This document shows, one piece after another, positions 1 through 6,168 of a stretch of 41,084 nt of DNA (positions are counted from its first letter, which is position 1; each line of letters opens with the position of its first letter). The stretch spans positions 1-41,084 of the forward strand of contig NZ_JADKMA010000045.1 of NCBI RefSeq assembly GCF_017676365.1, read 5' to 3'. This DNA is from Streptomyces oryzae. GTDB taxonomy: Bacteria > Actinomycetota > Actinomycetes > Streptomycetales > Streptomycetaceae. The notes under the pieces were generated by a model. The model was not told the DNA's origin, did not search any database, and worked only from the letters and a program-made list of their open reading frames with translations. A program made the translations under genes and the position numbers.

Positions 1-33
1 GCCGGAACTCCGCCCACCCGCTTGGAGGCCCCG

Positions 34-912
34 ATGCACACGTACGTGGTCGTGGACGCGTTCGCCGAAGAGCCGCTGCTCGGCAACCCCGTGGCCGTGT
101 TCTTCGGCAGCGACGACCTGGCCCCCCGCACGATGCAGCGCATCGCGCGGGAGATGAACCTGTCGGAGACCACCTTCGTCCTCCGCCCCCGGCAGGGCGG
201 CGACGCCCGGATCCGTATCTTCACCCCCGTCAACGAACTGCCCTTCGCCGGGCACCCGTTGCTCGGCACGGCCATCGCCCTGGGGGCGCGCGGCCCGCAG
301 GACCGGCTGCGGCTGGAGACGGCCATGGGCGTCGTCCCCTTCGAGCTGGTCAGGAAGGGGGGCCGGGTGGTGGCCGCCCGTATGCGGCAGCCGGTCCCCA
401 CCTGGCGCCCCTTCGAGCGCGCCGAAGAACTCCTGGCCGCGGTGGGGGTGGAGAAGTCCACGCTGCCTGTGGAGATCTACCGGAACGGTCCCCGTCACGT
501 CTTCGTCGGACTGGAGGATGCCGCAGCGCTGGCCGCCCTGCGCCCCGACCACCGGGCCCTGGCCGCGTTCGAGGACATGGCCACCAACTGCTTCGCACCC
601 GATCTCGACGCCGAGGACGGCTGCGCCGTACCGGACCAGGAGGGCGGGAGCTGCTGGCGCACCCGGATGTTCTCCCCGGCATACGGCGTGACCGAGGACG
701 CCGCCACCGGGTCAGCCGCCGGTCCGTTGGCCGTCCATCTCGGCCGGCACGGCCTCGGTCCGTACGGCCGTGAGGTCCGGATCATGCAGGGCGTCGAAAT
801 GGGCCGCCCGTCGCTGATGCTCTCCCGGGTGGACGGCACAGCGGAGTCCGTCGACGCGGTGGAGGTGGGCGGCGCAGGGGTGCTGGTGGCGGAGGGCAGT
901 TTGCATGTATGA
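34..912 (+). CDS. PhzF-family isomerase/epimerase-like protein
   Basis: This 292-residue protein belongs to the PhzF family of cofactor-independent isomerases, which includes the phenazine enzyme PhzF and many proteins of unknown substrate. The family glutamate lies in the NLSETTF motif at E45, the same number as the catalytic E45 of Pseudomonas PhzF. The C-terminal half has the typical RMFSP...EDAATGSAAGPLA block. I chose the ATG at 34 because GGAGG at 24-28 sits five bases upstream; a TTG at 22 would lie over that site. The next gene is a flavin oxidase of the PNPOx/PhzG type, about 100 bases downstream, so the two may act together. No other phenazine genes are visible here, and the window begins just upstream, so whether this is a phenazine step or an orphan is unknown. 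Confidence 0.85.
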   Translation: MHTYVVVDAFAEEPLLGNPVAVFFGSDDLAPRTMQRIAREMNLSETTFVLRPRQGGDARIRIFTPVNELPFAGHPLLGTAIALGARGPQDRLRLETAMGVVPFELVRKGGRVVAARMRQPVPTWRPFERAEELLAAVGVEKSTLPVEIYRNGPRHVFVGLEDAAALAALRPDHRALAAFEDMATNCFAPDLDAEDGCAVPDQEGGSCWRTRMFSPAYGVTEDAATGSAAGPLAVHLGRHGLGPYGREVRIMQGVEMGRPSLMLSRVDGTAESVDAVEVGGAGVLVAEGSLHV

Positions 913-1013
913 GCTTCGCTCGGCAGCCGCCCGGAGCCGGGGCCCGCGGGGCTTGCTCCGGTGCGGGGGTGCCCCTGTCTGCGCGGCATGACACGACACG
1001 GAAGAAGGACGGC

Positions 1014-1664
1014 ATGGACATCGGAAGGTCCGAAACCCTGACCGCGGCGATCGAGGTCACCTTTCCCGAGTACGCAGCACCGCCCGCCCGGCCACTGGGG
1101 CTGCTGCGCCGCTGGCTGGAGTCGGCGGAGGCGCACGGCGTACGCGAGCCGCGTGCGCTGGCCCTGGCCACCGCCGACGCCGAGGGCCGGCCCTCCCTGC
1201 GGACCGTGGTCCTGAACCGGGTCACCGAGAACGGCATCGTCATCGCCACCCACGACGGCAGCCGCAAGGGCCGCGAACTGCGCGTCAACCCCTGGGCCTC
1301 CGGCCTGCTGTACTGGCGCGAAACCGGTCGGCAGATCAGCCTGTGCGGACCCGTCCGCCGACTGTCCGAGGCCGAGTCCGACGCGCTGTGGGCCGCGCGC
1401 CCGGTCTTCACGCACGCAATGACCGTCTCCTCCCGCCAGAGCGAGCCCCTTGCCGACATGGCGGACGTCGAGCAGCTGCGGGCCCAGGCCGAGACGGTCG
1501 GCGGGCGAGGGCCCCAGCCGCGCCCCGCCGCGTACGTCGGGTTCGAACTCGTCGCCGAATCCGTCGAGTTCTGGGCGAACGGCACGGACCGCCTGCACGA
1601 GCGGCTGCGCTATGACCGTGACGGCGCGGGGGAGGGCTGGACCGCGGTCCGGCTGCAGCCGTGA
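1014..1664 (+). CDS. Pyridoxamine 5'-phosphate oxidase-family flavoprotein (PhzG/PdxH-like)
   Basis: This 216-residue protein has the split-barrel FMN-binding fold of pyridoxamine 5'-phosphate oxidases. Characteristic stretches are PSLRTVVLNRV (about residues 61-71), the GSRKGRELRVNP strand, LLYWRETGRQISLCG, and a C-terminal FWANGTDRLHERLRY segment, which resembles the PdxH end that contacts the substrate. The ATG at 1014 follows GAAGAAGGA; an upstream ATG at 909 overlaps the stop of the PhzF-like gene but would add a low-complexity extension unlike the family. Position just after a PhzF homologue suggests a PhzG-like oxidase, while the sequence alone also permits a PdxH role in vitamin B6 salvage. 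The pair probably forms one transcript. Confidence 0.82.
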   Translation: MDIGRSETLTAAIEVTFPEYAAPPARPLGLLRRWLESAEAHGVREPRALALATADAEGRPSLRTVVLNRVTENGIVIATHDGSRKGRELRVNPWASGLLYWRETGRQISLCGPVRRLSEAESDALWAARPVFTHAMTVSSRQSEPLADMADVEQLRAQAETVGGRGPQPRPAAYVGFELVAESVEFWANGTDRLHERLRYDRDGAGEGWTAVRLQP

Positions 1665-1723
1665 GGGCTTCGCTCTTCCTCGCGGCGCGCCCCGAGGGGG
1701 CCGTGCCGACATCAGGCAGGGCA

Positions 1724-1738
1724 CCCCCCCCGGGGGGG
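1724..1738. repeat. C8G7 homopolymer palindrome between convergent genes
   Basis: Eight C (1724-1731) are followed directly by seven G (1732-1738). The tract lies in the 109-base gap between the PNPOx-like gene and the convergent AhpD-family gene. It could fold back on itself, though with no room for a loop unless the middle pairs open. It may aid termination in both directions and is a likely place for replication slippage or a base-calling error. Confidence 0.6.
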
Positions 1739-1773
1739 AAGGGCCATAGTCGTTCGCCGCAGGCGCTCGCCGG

Positions 1774-2259
1774 TCAGTCGAGTGCGGCGGCGAACATGCC
1801 GGGTTCGTAGGAACCGCCCTTCTGGTGCACGATCACGGCGAGCCGGTTGGCCGCGTTGATCATGGCGACCAAGGAGACCAGCGCGGCGATCTGGTCGTCG
1901 TCGTAGTGCTTGCGCACCTGGGCCCAGGTCTCGTCGGACACGCCGGAGTGGGCGTCCGCCAGCCGGGTGCCTTCTTCGGCGAGAGCCAGCGCGGCCTGCT
2001 CCGCCTCGGTGAACACGGTGGACTCGCGCCAGGCGGCGACCAGGTTGAGGCGGACCGCCGTCTCACCGGCTGCCGCTGCCTCCTTGGTGTGCATGTCGAT
2101 GCAGTGACCGCAGCCGTTGATCTGGCTGGCGCGCAGCGACACCAGCTCCTGCGTGGACGTGGGCAGCGGCGACTTGTGGATCACCAGAGCGGCGTTGGCG
2201 AACCGCTTGGCGAACTTCGCGGCGATCTCGTTCTCGAACAGGTTGAAGCGGGCTTCCAT
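1774..2259 (-). CDS. AhpD/carboxymuconolactone decarboxylase-family protein
   Basis: This 161-residue protein is an AhpD-like alkylhydroperoxidase-core protein. The CMD fold is shown by the CGHCIDMH motif (C50, C53, H57), the redox-active CxxC plus histidine of this family. The start ATG at 2259 is preceded by GAGGACGAG. It is divergent from an ECF41-type sigma factor gene, and CMD-family proteins are the known conserved neighbours and targets of ECF41 factors, so it is probably switched on by that sigma factor. A possible ECF41 promoter on this strand is listed separately. The substrate is unknown; a peroxide- or lactone-type reaction is only implied by the fold. Confidence 0.88.
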   Translation of the reverse strand: MEARFNLFENEIAAKFAKRFANAALVIHKSPLPTSTQELVSLRASQINGCGHCIDMHTKEAAAAGETAVRLNLVAAWRESTVFTEAEQAALALAEEGTRLADAHSGVSDETWAQVRKHYDDDQIAALVSLVAMINAANRLAVIVHQKGGSYEPGMFAAALD

Positions 2260-2311
2260 GATCTCGTCCTCACTCGTCGGTGCTCGTCGGTGTTGCACTG
2301 GACGAACACGA

Positions 2312-2338
2312 GATGCCGCCGGCCCGCTCCCTGTGACG
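2312..2338 (-). promoter_or_regulatory. Possible ECF41-type promoter for the AhpD-family gene
   Basis: On the minus strand CGTCACA (2338-2332) and CATC (2315-2312) are separated by 16 bases. This differs by one base in each element from the TGTCACA-N16-CGTC motif found on the other strand. A perfect TGTCACA also occurs on the minus strand at 2354-2348, but its nearest CGTC is only nine bases away. The assignment is tentative. Confidence 0.3.
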
Positions 2339-2372
2339 CGGCAACGGTGTGACAAGCGCCACCGCCCGTGGA

Positions 2373-2399
2373 TGTCACACAGCCGTGGCAGCCGGCGTC
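2373..2399 (+). promoter_or_regulatory. ECF41-type promoter of the sigma factor gene
   Basis: TGTCACA (2373-2379) and CGTC (2396-2399) are separated by exactly 16 bases. That is the promoter pattern I recall for ECF41 sigma factors. It lies 58 bases upstream of the GTG start at 2458 and supports that start, because an ATG at 2368 would lie above the promoter. It implies that the sigma factor transcribes its own gene. Confidence 0.72.
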
Positions 2400-2457
2400 T
2401 TGTGCGTGTCGCACCGTCCAGAGCGAACAGGCCAGAGCGAACAGGCAGGAGCAGCCG

Positions 2458-3402
2458 GTGAAGAGCGAGCACAGCGAGCGCCCACAGGAGACCGCCGGGC
2501 CCGGGCCGCTCCCGGGCGGCAACCGCACGGACCGGGCCACCGAGGTCTTCGTCGCTCACCGCAATCTGCTGTTCACCGTCGCCTACGAGATGCTCGGTTC
2601 CGCCGCCGACGCCGAGGACGTCCTGCAGGAGACCTGGCTCAGGTGGGCGGGTGTCGGCCTGGAGACGGTGCGGGACCAGCGCGCGTATCTGGTCCGGATC
2701 ACCACGCGGCAGGCGCTGGCCCGGCTGCGCACGCTCGGCCGTCGCAAGGAGTCCTACGTCGGCCCCTGGCTGCCCGAGCCGCTGCTGACCGCACCGGATG
2801 TGGCCGAGGACATCGAGCTGGCCGACAGCGTCTCGATGGCGATGCTGCTGGTCCTGGAGACGCTCACCCCCACCGAGCGGGCGGTGTTCGTGCTGCGCGA
2901 GGTGTTCGACCTCGCGTACGACGAGATCGCCGAAGCCGTCGACAAGAGCCCGGCCGCGGTCCGTCAGACCGCGCACCGGGCACGGGCACACGTCGCGGCG
3001 CGCCGCCCGCGCGAAGTCGTCTCCCCGGCCGAGACCCGGGACGCGCTCGCCGCGTTCAGGCGAGCAGCCGAGACAGGAGACCTGCAGGGCCTGCTCGACA
3101 TCCTCGCGCCGGACGTGGTCTTCCTGGGGGACGGCGGCGGTATCAAACAGGCCGCCCCACGGCCCGTGGTGGGCGCCGACAAGGTGGGCCGCCTGCTGGC
3201 CGACGGACTGGGCAGGATCAGCGCGGAATCGCTGCGCCCGGCTCAGGTCAACGGCTACCCGGCACTGGTTCTCCGGCAGGACGGCGTGGTCGACACCGTC
3301 GTGGCGGTACGCATCGACGACGGCCTCATCACCGGGTTCTACGCCGTCCGCAATCCCGAGAAACTGTCGCGCATGCGGCAGGAGACCGCCCTGCGCCGCT
3401 GA
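2458..3402 (+). CDS. ECF41-type RNA polymerase sigma factor (SigJ-like) with C-terminal SnoaL-like domain
   Basis: This 314-residue protein directs RNA polymerase to a small set of promoters. Sigma region 2 spans about residues 28-95 (EDVLQETWLRW), region 4 about 130-185 (TPTERAVFVLREVFDLAYDEIA and the following helix), and an NTF2/SnoaL-like domain fills 195-310. The extension carries DGGGIK at 225-230 and NPEKL at 299-303, close to the DGGGK and NPDKL motifs that mark ECF41 factors, where the extension controls activity in place of an anti-sigma factor. The GTG at 2458 has AGGAG at 2447-2451. It is divergent from the AhpD-family gene, the typical ECF41 arrangement, and has a matching promoter. 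The inducing signal is unknown. Confidence 0.93.
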   Translation: MKSEHSERPQETAGPGPLPGGNRTDRATEVFVAHRNLLFTVAYEMLGSAADAEDVLQETWLRWAGVGLETVRDQRAYLVRITTRQALARLRTLGRRKESYVGPWLPEPLLTAPDVAEDIELADSVSMAMLLVLETLTPTERAVFVLREVFDLAYDEIAEAVDKSPAAVRQTAHRARAHVAARRPREVVSPAETRDALAAFRRAAETGDLQGLLDILAPDVVFLGDGGGIKQAAPRPVVGADKVGRLLADGLGRISAESLRPAQVNGYPALVLRQDGVVDTVVAVRIDDGLITGFYAVRNPEKLSRMRQETALRR

Positions 3403-3466
3403 GCCGCGCATACACGCAGCAGGTTGCCGGCTTCACCGATGTCGCCCCCAGGACAGGAGGACGTAC

Positions 3467-3493
3467 GGACAGGCCCGCGGTACGGGCCTGTCC
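3467..3493. terminator. Bidirectional hairpin terminator between sigma factor and GvpU-like gene
   Basis: GGACAGGCCCG (3467-3477) and CGGGCCTGTCC (3483-3493) form a perfect 11-bp stem with a five-base loop. The hairpin lies between two convergent genes, 64 bases after the sigma factor stop and 25 bases beyond the stop of the minus-strand gene. There is no clear U tract, as is usual in Streptomyces. Confidence 0.8.
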
Positions 3494-3518
3494 CCTCGGA
3501 CGCGGAGACGCCGCACAG

Positions 3519-3893
3519 CTACTGGTCGTAGTAGCTGAGGTCCCCCATGGTCCAGGCGCTCACGTCCTTGATGGCGATCCGGTACATCCCGCCCGTCTCA
3601 GGGATGCCCACGGGCCCCTGGAGAATCCTGGCCATATGGAAGTGCAGATAGGCGGGCGTTGTGGCACCGTGCGAGTCCGCGCTCTCCGAGGCGGCCATGA
3701 AGGTGTCGGCGAACGGTCCGAGCCGGTCGGAGTCCCGCAGAACCTCGGCCACTCGCTGCCTCCACACCGTCTCGGGTGCCAACCGGCCCGTGATGACAGC
3801 GCCATGGACCACGACTGTGAGAGACATCTGATTGGTTTGCTCCGACTCCACCATGGCGGCGATGTCGACGAGCAGCTCGTCAGCATTCGACAT
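3519..3893 (-). CDS. GvpU-like gas vesicle accessory-type protein, orphan
   Basis: This 124-residue protein resembles GvpU of Bacillus megaterium as I remember it. Shared features are an N-terminal helix, an MSLTVVVHGAVITGRL strand pair at about residues 23-38, a helical middle with ADTFMAASE, and a C-terminal HFHMARIL...YRIAIKDVSAWTMGDL strand region. GvpU is an accessory protein of gas vesicle clusters, but no other gvp gene is present in this window. The name should therefore be taken as a fold-level match rather than proof of gas vesicles. The ATG at 3893 has no strong ribosome site; a TTATAG-like element lies close upstream on the minus strand, so a short leader is possible. Confidence 0.62.
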   Translation of the reverse strand: MSNADELLVDIAAMVESEQTNQMSLTVVVHGAVITGRLAPETVWRQRVAEVLRDSDRLGPFADTFMAASESADSHGATTPAYLHFHMARILQGPVGIPETGGMYRIAIKDVSAWTMGDLSYYDQ

Positions 3894-4088
3894 GAGGGCT
3901 GATGCTATAAGGCCGCACGCCAGGTCTGCGACGGCCGGGCCGCGTCACCTGGGCATGTCGGGCGACGGGCGGCGGCCCCCCGTCCGGCCCCGGGCCGCGG
4001 TTGGGCTCCGCACCGCCGATACGGATTCCCGTCCCGCCGACAGCCGCTAGCCTGGTCTCCGGCTTCTGCAACGGAGGGGGCAGCGACG

Positions 4089-4895
4089 ATGACGCAGGCG
4101 CCACCGCGCTCACCGAGCAAGGTCAACCTCCTGCCGCAGGATTACGGGAGCCTGTCGCGCGGCATTCCGCCCGCCCGGCCCGGCACCCTGTTCGTCATGG
4201 GCGTCAACGGCGGCATGAGCATGGCCCCCGACGCCGCCTTCCCCCTCCTCTTCGGCCGCAACGAACCCGACGTGCACGTCTGCGTCGCGCCGGACGACGC
4301 CCACGTCAGCCGCAGACACGGCTACATCGTCCGGGAGCACTCGCGGTGGGTGGTCAACAACACCGGGCGCCTGCCCATCCGGCTCCCGGGCGAACGCCTG
4401 GTCCTGGGAGGCGACCGGGCCGAGCTGCCGTCCGGGTTCACCCCGCTGTTCATCGTCGCCCCGAAACGGGAGCACCTGCTGGAGGTGCGCATCGCCACGC
4501 CGGCGCCCGGTGCGGGGGACGACGGCCTGCGCGAGGCGGCCACGCACGACGCCGAGGTGTGGGAGCTGACGGAGACCGAGAAGCTGGTACTGACCTGTCT
4601 GGCCCAGCGCTATCTGCGCAACGACCCCGTACCGCAGCCGCTCACCTGGGCCGAGGTCGCGGCCGAACTGGCGGAGCTGCGCCCGGCGGAGAGCTGGACC
4701 AGGAAGCGGGCCGCACACGTCGTCGCCTGCGTACGGACGAGGTTCAGCCGCAGCGTGGCGGGGCTCATGGAGGACGAGATCCCCCAGCCCGTCGGCAACG
4801 CGCTCAACCACAACCTGATCACCGAACTCCTGGTGACCACCACCCTCGTCAAGTCCGACCTGTCCCTCCTGGAGGAGGCGGGCGAAGATCGCTGA
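4089..4895 (+). CDS. FHA domain protein with C-terminal helical (winged-helix-like) region
   Basis: This 268-residue protein has an N-terminal forkhead-associated domain at about residues 30-125. The FHA signature residues are visible: FGRN at 55-58, the HVSRRHGYI strand at 72-80, and NNTG at 90-93. FHA domains bind phosphothreonine, so the protein probably reads out a Ser/Thr kinase. Residues 150-260 are mostly helical, with TETEKLVLTCLAQRYL and a WTRKRAAHVVACVRTRF segment that looks like a DNA-binding or interaction helix pair. There is no signal peptide or membrane segment. The ATG at 4089 follows GGAGGGGG. No kinase gene lies nearby, and the partner is unknown. Confidence 0.82.
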   Translation: MTQAPPRSPSKVNLLPQDYGSLSRGIPPARPGTLFVMGVNGGMSMAPDAAFPLLFGRNEPDVHVCVAPDDAHVSRRHGYIVREHSRWVVNNTGRLPIRLPGERLVLGGDRAELPSGFTPLFIVAPKREHLLEVRIATPAPGAGDDGLREAATHDAEVWELTETEKLVLTCLAQRYLRNDPVPQPLTWAEVAAELAELRPAESWTRKRAAHVVACVRTRFSRSVAGLMEDEIPQPVGNALNHNLITELLVTTTLVKSDLSLLEEAGEDR

Positions 4896-4960
4896 CGGGC
4901 TGTCAGGTCGCGACCGATATCCCGTTGTGGGGCCCCGAACGCGGCCATAAGGTCGCCGGC

Positions 4961-5323
4961 ATGTCGATACGTCTGCGAATGCGTCAAGCACTGCCGGAAG
5001 CGATGCGTGCCCGCGACAAGGCGGCGGTGAGCGCGCTGCGCGCAACGCTTGCCGCACTGGACAACGCCGAGGCGGTGCCCCTGGAGGGGGCCCAGCTGCG
5101 CGGAGCGGCTCTGGAGCAGTCGCCGGTCGGCGCGGGTGCCACCGAGGCGGCGCGGCGTGAGCTGAGCGAGCCCGGCGTGGCGGACATCGTGCGCGCCGAG
5201 GCCACCGAACGGCTGGAGGCCGCAGCGCAGTTGACCGCGCCCGCGCATGCCGACCGAGCCGCGCGGCTCCGCGCCGAGGCCGCTGTGCTGCTGCGGTTCC
5301 TCGAGGACCCCGGCACCGAGTAG
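4961..5323 (+). CDS. Small GatB/YqeY-like protein
   Basis: This 120-residue protein begins like YqeY proteins, with a helical MRQALPEAMRARDKAAVSALRATLAALDNAE stretch in which the charged and alanine pattern matches the YqeY N-terminus. YqeY shares a domain with the tail of GatB of the tRNA amidotransferase and is thought to bind tRNA; its cellular role is poorly known. At 120 residues it is shorter than the usual 150 or so, and the second half is alanine-rich. The ATG at 4961 has only a weak AAGG upstream. It stands alone, 65 bases after the FHA gene. Confidence 0.6.
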   Translation: MSIRLRMRQALPEAMRARDKAAVSALRATLAALDNAEAVPLEGAQLRGAALEQSPVGAGATEAARRELSEPGVADIVRAEATERLEAAAQLTAPAHADRAARLRAEAAVLLRFLEDPGTE

Positions 5324-5374
5324 CCCCCTCCGAACGTCGCGGACCCGGACGCCACGCCGCGCGGAGCGTCCGGG

Positions 5375-5404
5375 TTGATAGGCAAGCCGTCACTTGCCTA
5401 TGCT
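5375..5404 (+). promoter_or_regulatory. Promoter and ArsR operator for the ArsR-VOC operon
   Basis: TTGATA (5375-5380) and TATGCT (5399-5404) form -35 and -10 boxes 18 bases apart. Between and over them lies a perfect inverted repeat, ATAGGCAAG (5378-5386) and CTTGCCTAT (5393-5401), with a six-base spacer. The expected transcription start, about seven bases after the -10 box, falls on the GTG at 5411, so the mRNA is probably leaderless. The placement suggests that the ArsR protein represses its own operon by blocking RNA polymerase. Confidence 0.78.
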
Positions 5405-5410
5405 GTGGTG

Positions 5411-5707
5411 GTGCCGGACGACATCTTCAAGGCCCTGGCCGACCCGACCCGTAGAAGGATCCTCGACGAGCTGACGGAGCGGAACGGTCAGACTCTGTTC
5501 GAGATCTGCGCACGGCTCACGACCAAGCACGGTCTGGGATCGTCCCGCCAGGCGATCAGCCAGCACCTCGCCGTGCTGGAGTCCGCTGGGCTGATCCGGA
5601 CCCGGCGCCAGGGCCGCTACAAGTTCCATGACCTCACCACCGAACCGCTTGAGCGCATCGTGAGCCGATGGCTCAGGCCCGAGGACGCATCGGAGACCGG
5701 AGAATGA
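5411..5707 (+). CDS. ArsR-family transcriptional repressor
   Basis: This 98-residue protein is a winged-helix ArsR/SmtB-type regulator. It opens with PDDIFKALADPTRRRILDEL, and the recognition helix region is SSRQAISQHLAVLESAGLI, followed by the RRQGRYKFHDLT wing. I see no clustered cysteine metal site, so it likely belongs to the non-metal branch common upstream of VOC and SRPBCC genes. Three GTG codons stand in a row at 5405, 5408 and 5411; I chose 5411 because the -10 box at 5399-5404 predicts transcription starting there. The next gene overlaps by four bases (ATGA), so the two are translationally coupled. The overlapping inverted repeat is its likely operator. Confidence 0.9.
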   Translation: MPDDIFKALADPTRRRILDELTERNGQTLFEICARLTTKHGLGSSRQAISQHLAVLESAGLIRTRRQGRYKFHDLTTEPLERIVSRWLRPEDASETGE

Positions 5708-6090
5708 AGATCCACCTGTCGAGCGTCTGCGTCGACGACCAGGACAAGGCCCTGCGCTTCTACACGGAAGTGCTGGGGTTCGTGAAGAAGACCGAGATCC
5801 CGCTCGGCGAGCACCGGTGGCTGACCGTCGTCTCGCCCGAGGACCCCGAGGGCGCCGAACTGGTACTGGAGCCGGACAGCCACCCGGCGGTCAGGCCCTA
5901 CAAGGAGGCGCTGGTCAAGGACGGTATCCCGGTCACCTCCTTCGCTGTCGACGACGTGCACGCGGAGTACGCCCGCTTGCGCGCGCTGGGGGTGCGGTTC
6001 ACGCAGGAGCCGGTGGAGATGGGCCCGGTCACCACCGCGGTGCTGGACGACACCTGCGGCAACCTGATCCAGATCGCCCACACCAACTGA
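5704..6090 (+). CDS. VOC-superfamily (glyoxalase/bleomycin resistance-like) protein
   Basis: This 128-residue single-domain protein has the paired beta-alpha-beta-beta-beta modules of the vicinal oxygen chelate fold. Visible marks are VCVDDQDKALRFYTEVLGF near the N-terminus, ELVLEP around residues 55-60, and the closing VLDDTCGNLIQIAHTN, where the DxxGNLIQI pattern usually carries a metal-ligand position. Family members isomerise, cleave or bind small molecules, and the substrate here cannot be told. It overlaps the ArsR gene by ATGA and is surely co-transcribed with it, so its substrate or a related compound may be the inducer. Confidence 0.88.
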   Translation: MKIHLSSVCVDDQDKALRFYTEVLGFVKKTEIPLGEHRWLTVVSPEDPEGAELVLEPDSHPAVRPYKEALVKDGIPVTSFAVDDVHAEYARLRALGVRFTQEPVEMGPVTTAVLDDTCGNLIQIAHTN

Positions 6091-6168
6091 GCGCCGGCGC
6101 CTCCCGGCGAACGCCACGCCGTGATCCCCGGGACGTCGACTACGTCGGCTCCGGCGGGAGTCACCGGC

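Noticed and set aside
909..1013. ATG at 909 as the start of the PNPOx-like gene, overlapping the PhzF stop
   Set aside because: The extra 35 residues are Gly/Arg/Ala-rich and unlike the family, and the ATG at 1014 has a purine-rich site upstream.
2368..2457. In-frame ATG at 2368 as the sigma factor start
   Set aside because: It lies upstream of the TGTCACA-N16-CGTC promoter and would place 30 residues of unusual sequence before the protein; the GTG at 2458 has a good ribosome site.
3519..3893. A gas vesicle cluster
   Set aside because: Only one GvpU-like gene is present; no GvpA, GvpF/L, GvpN or other structural gene is visible.
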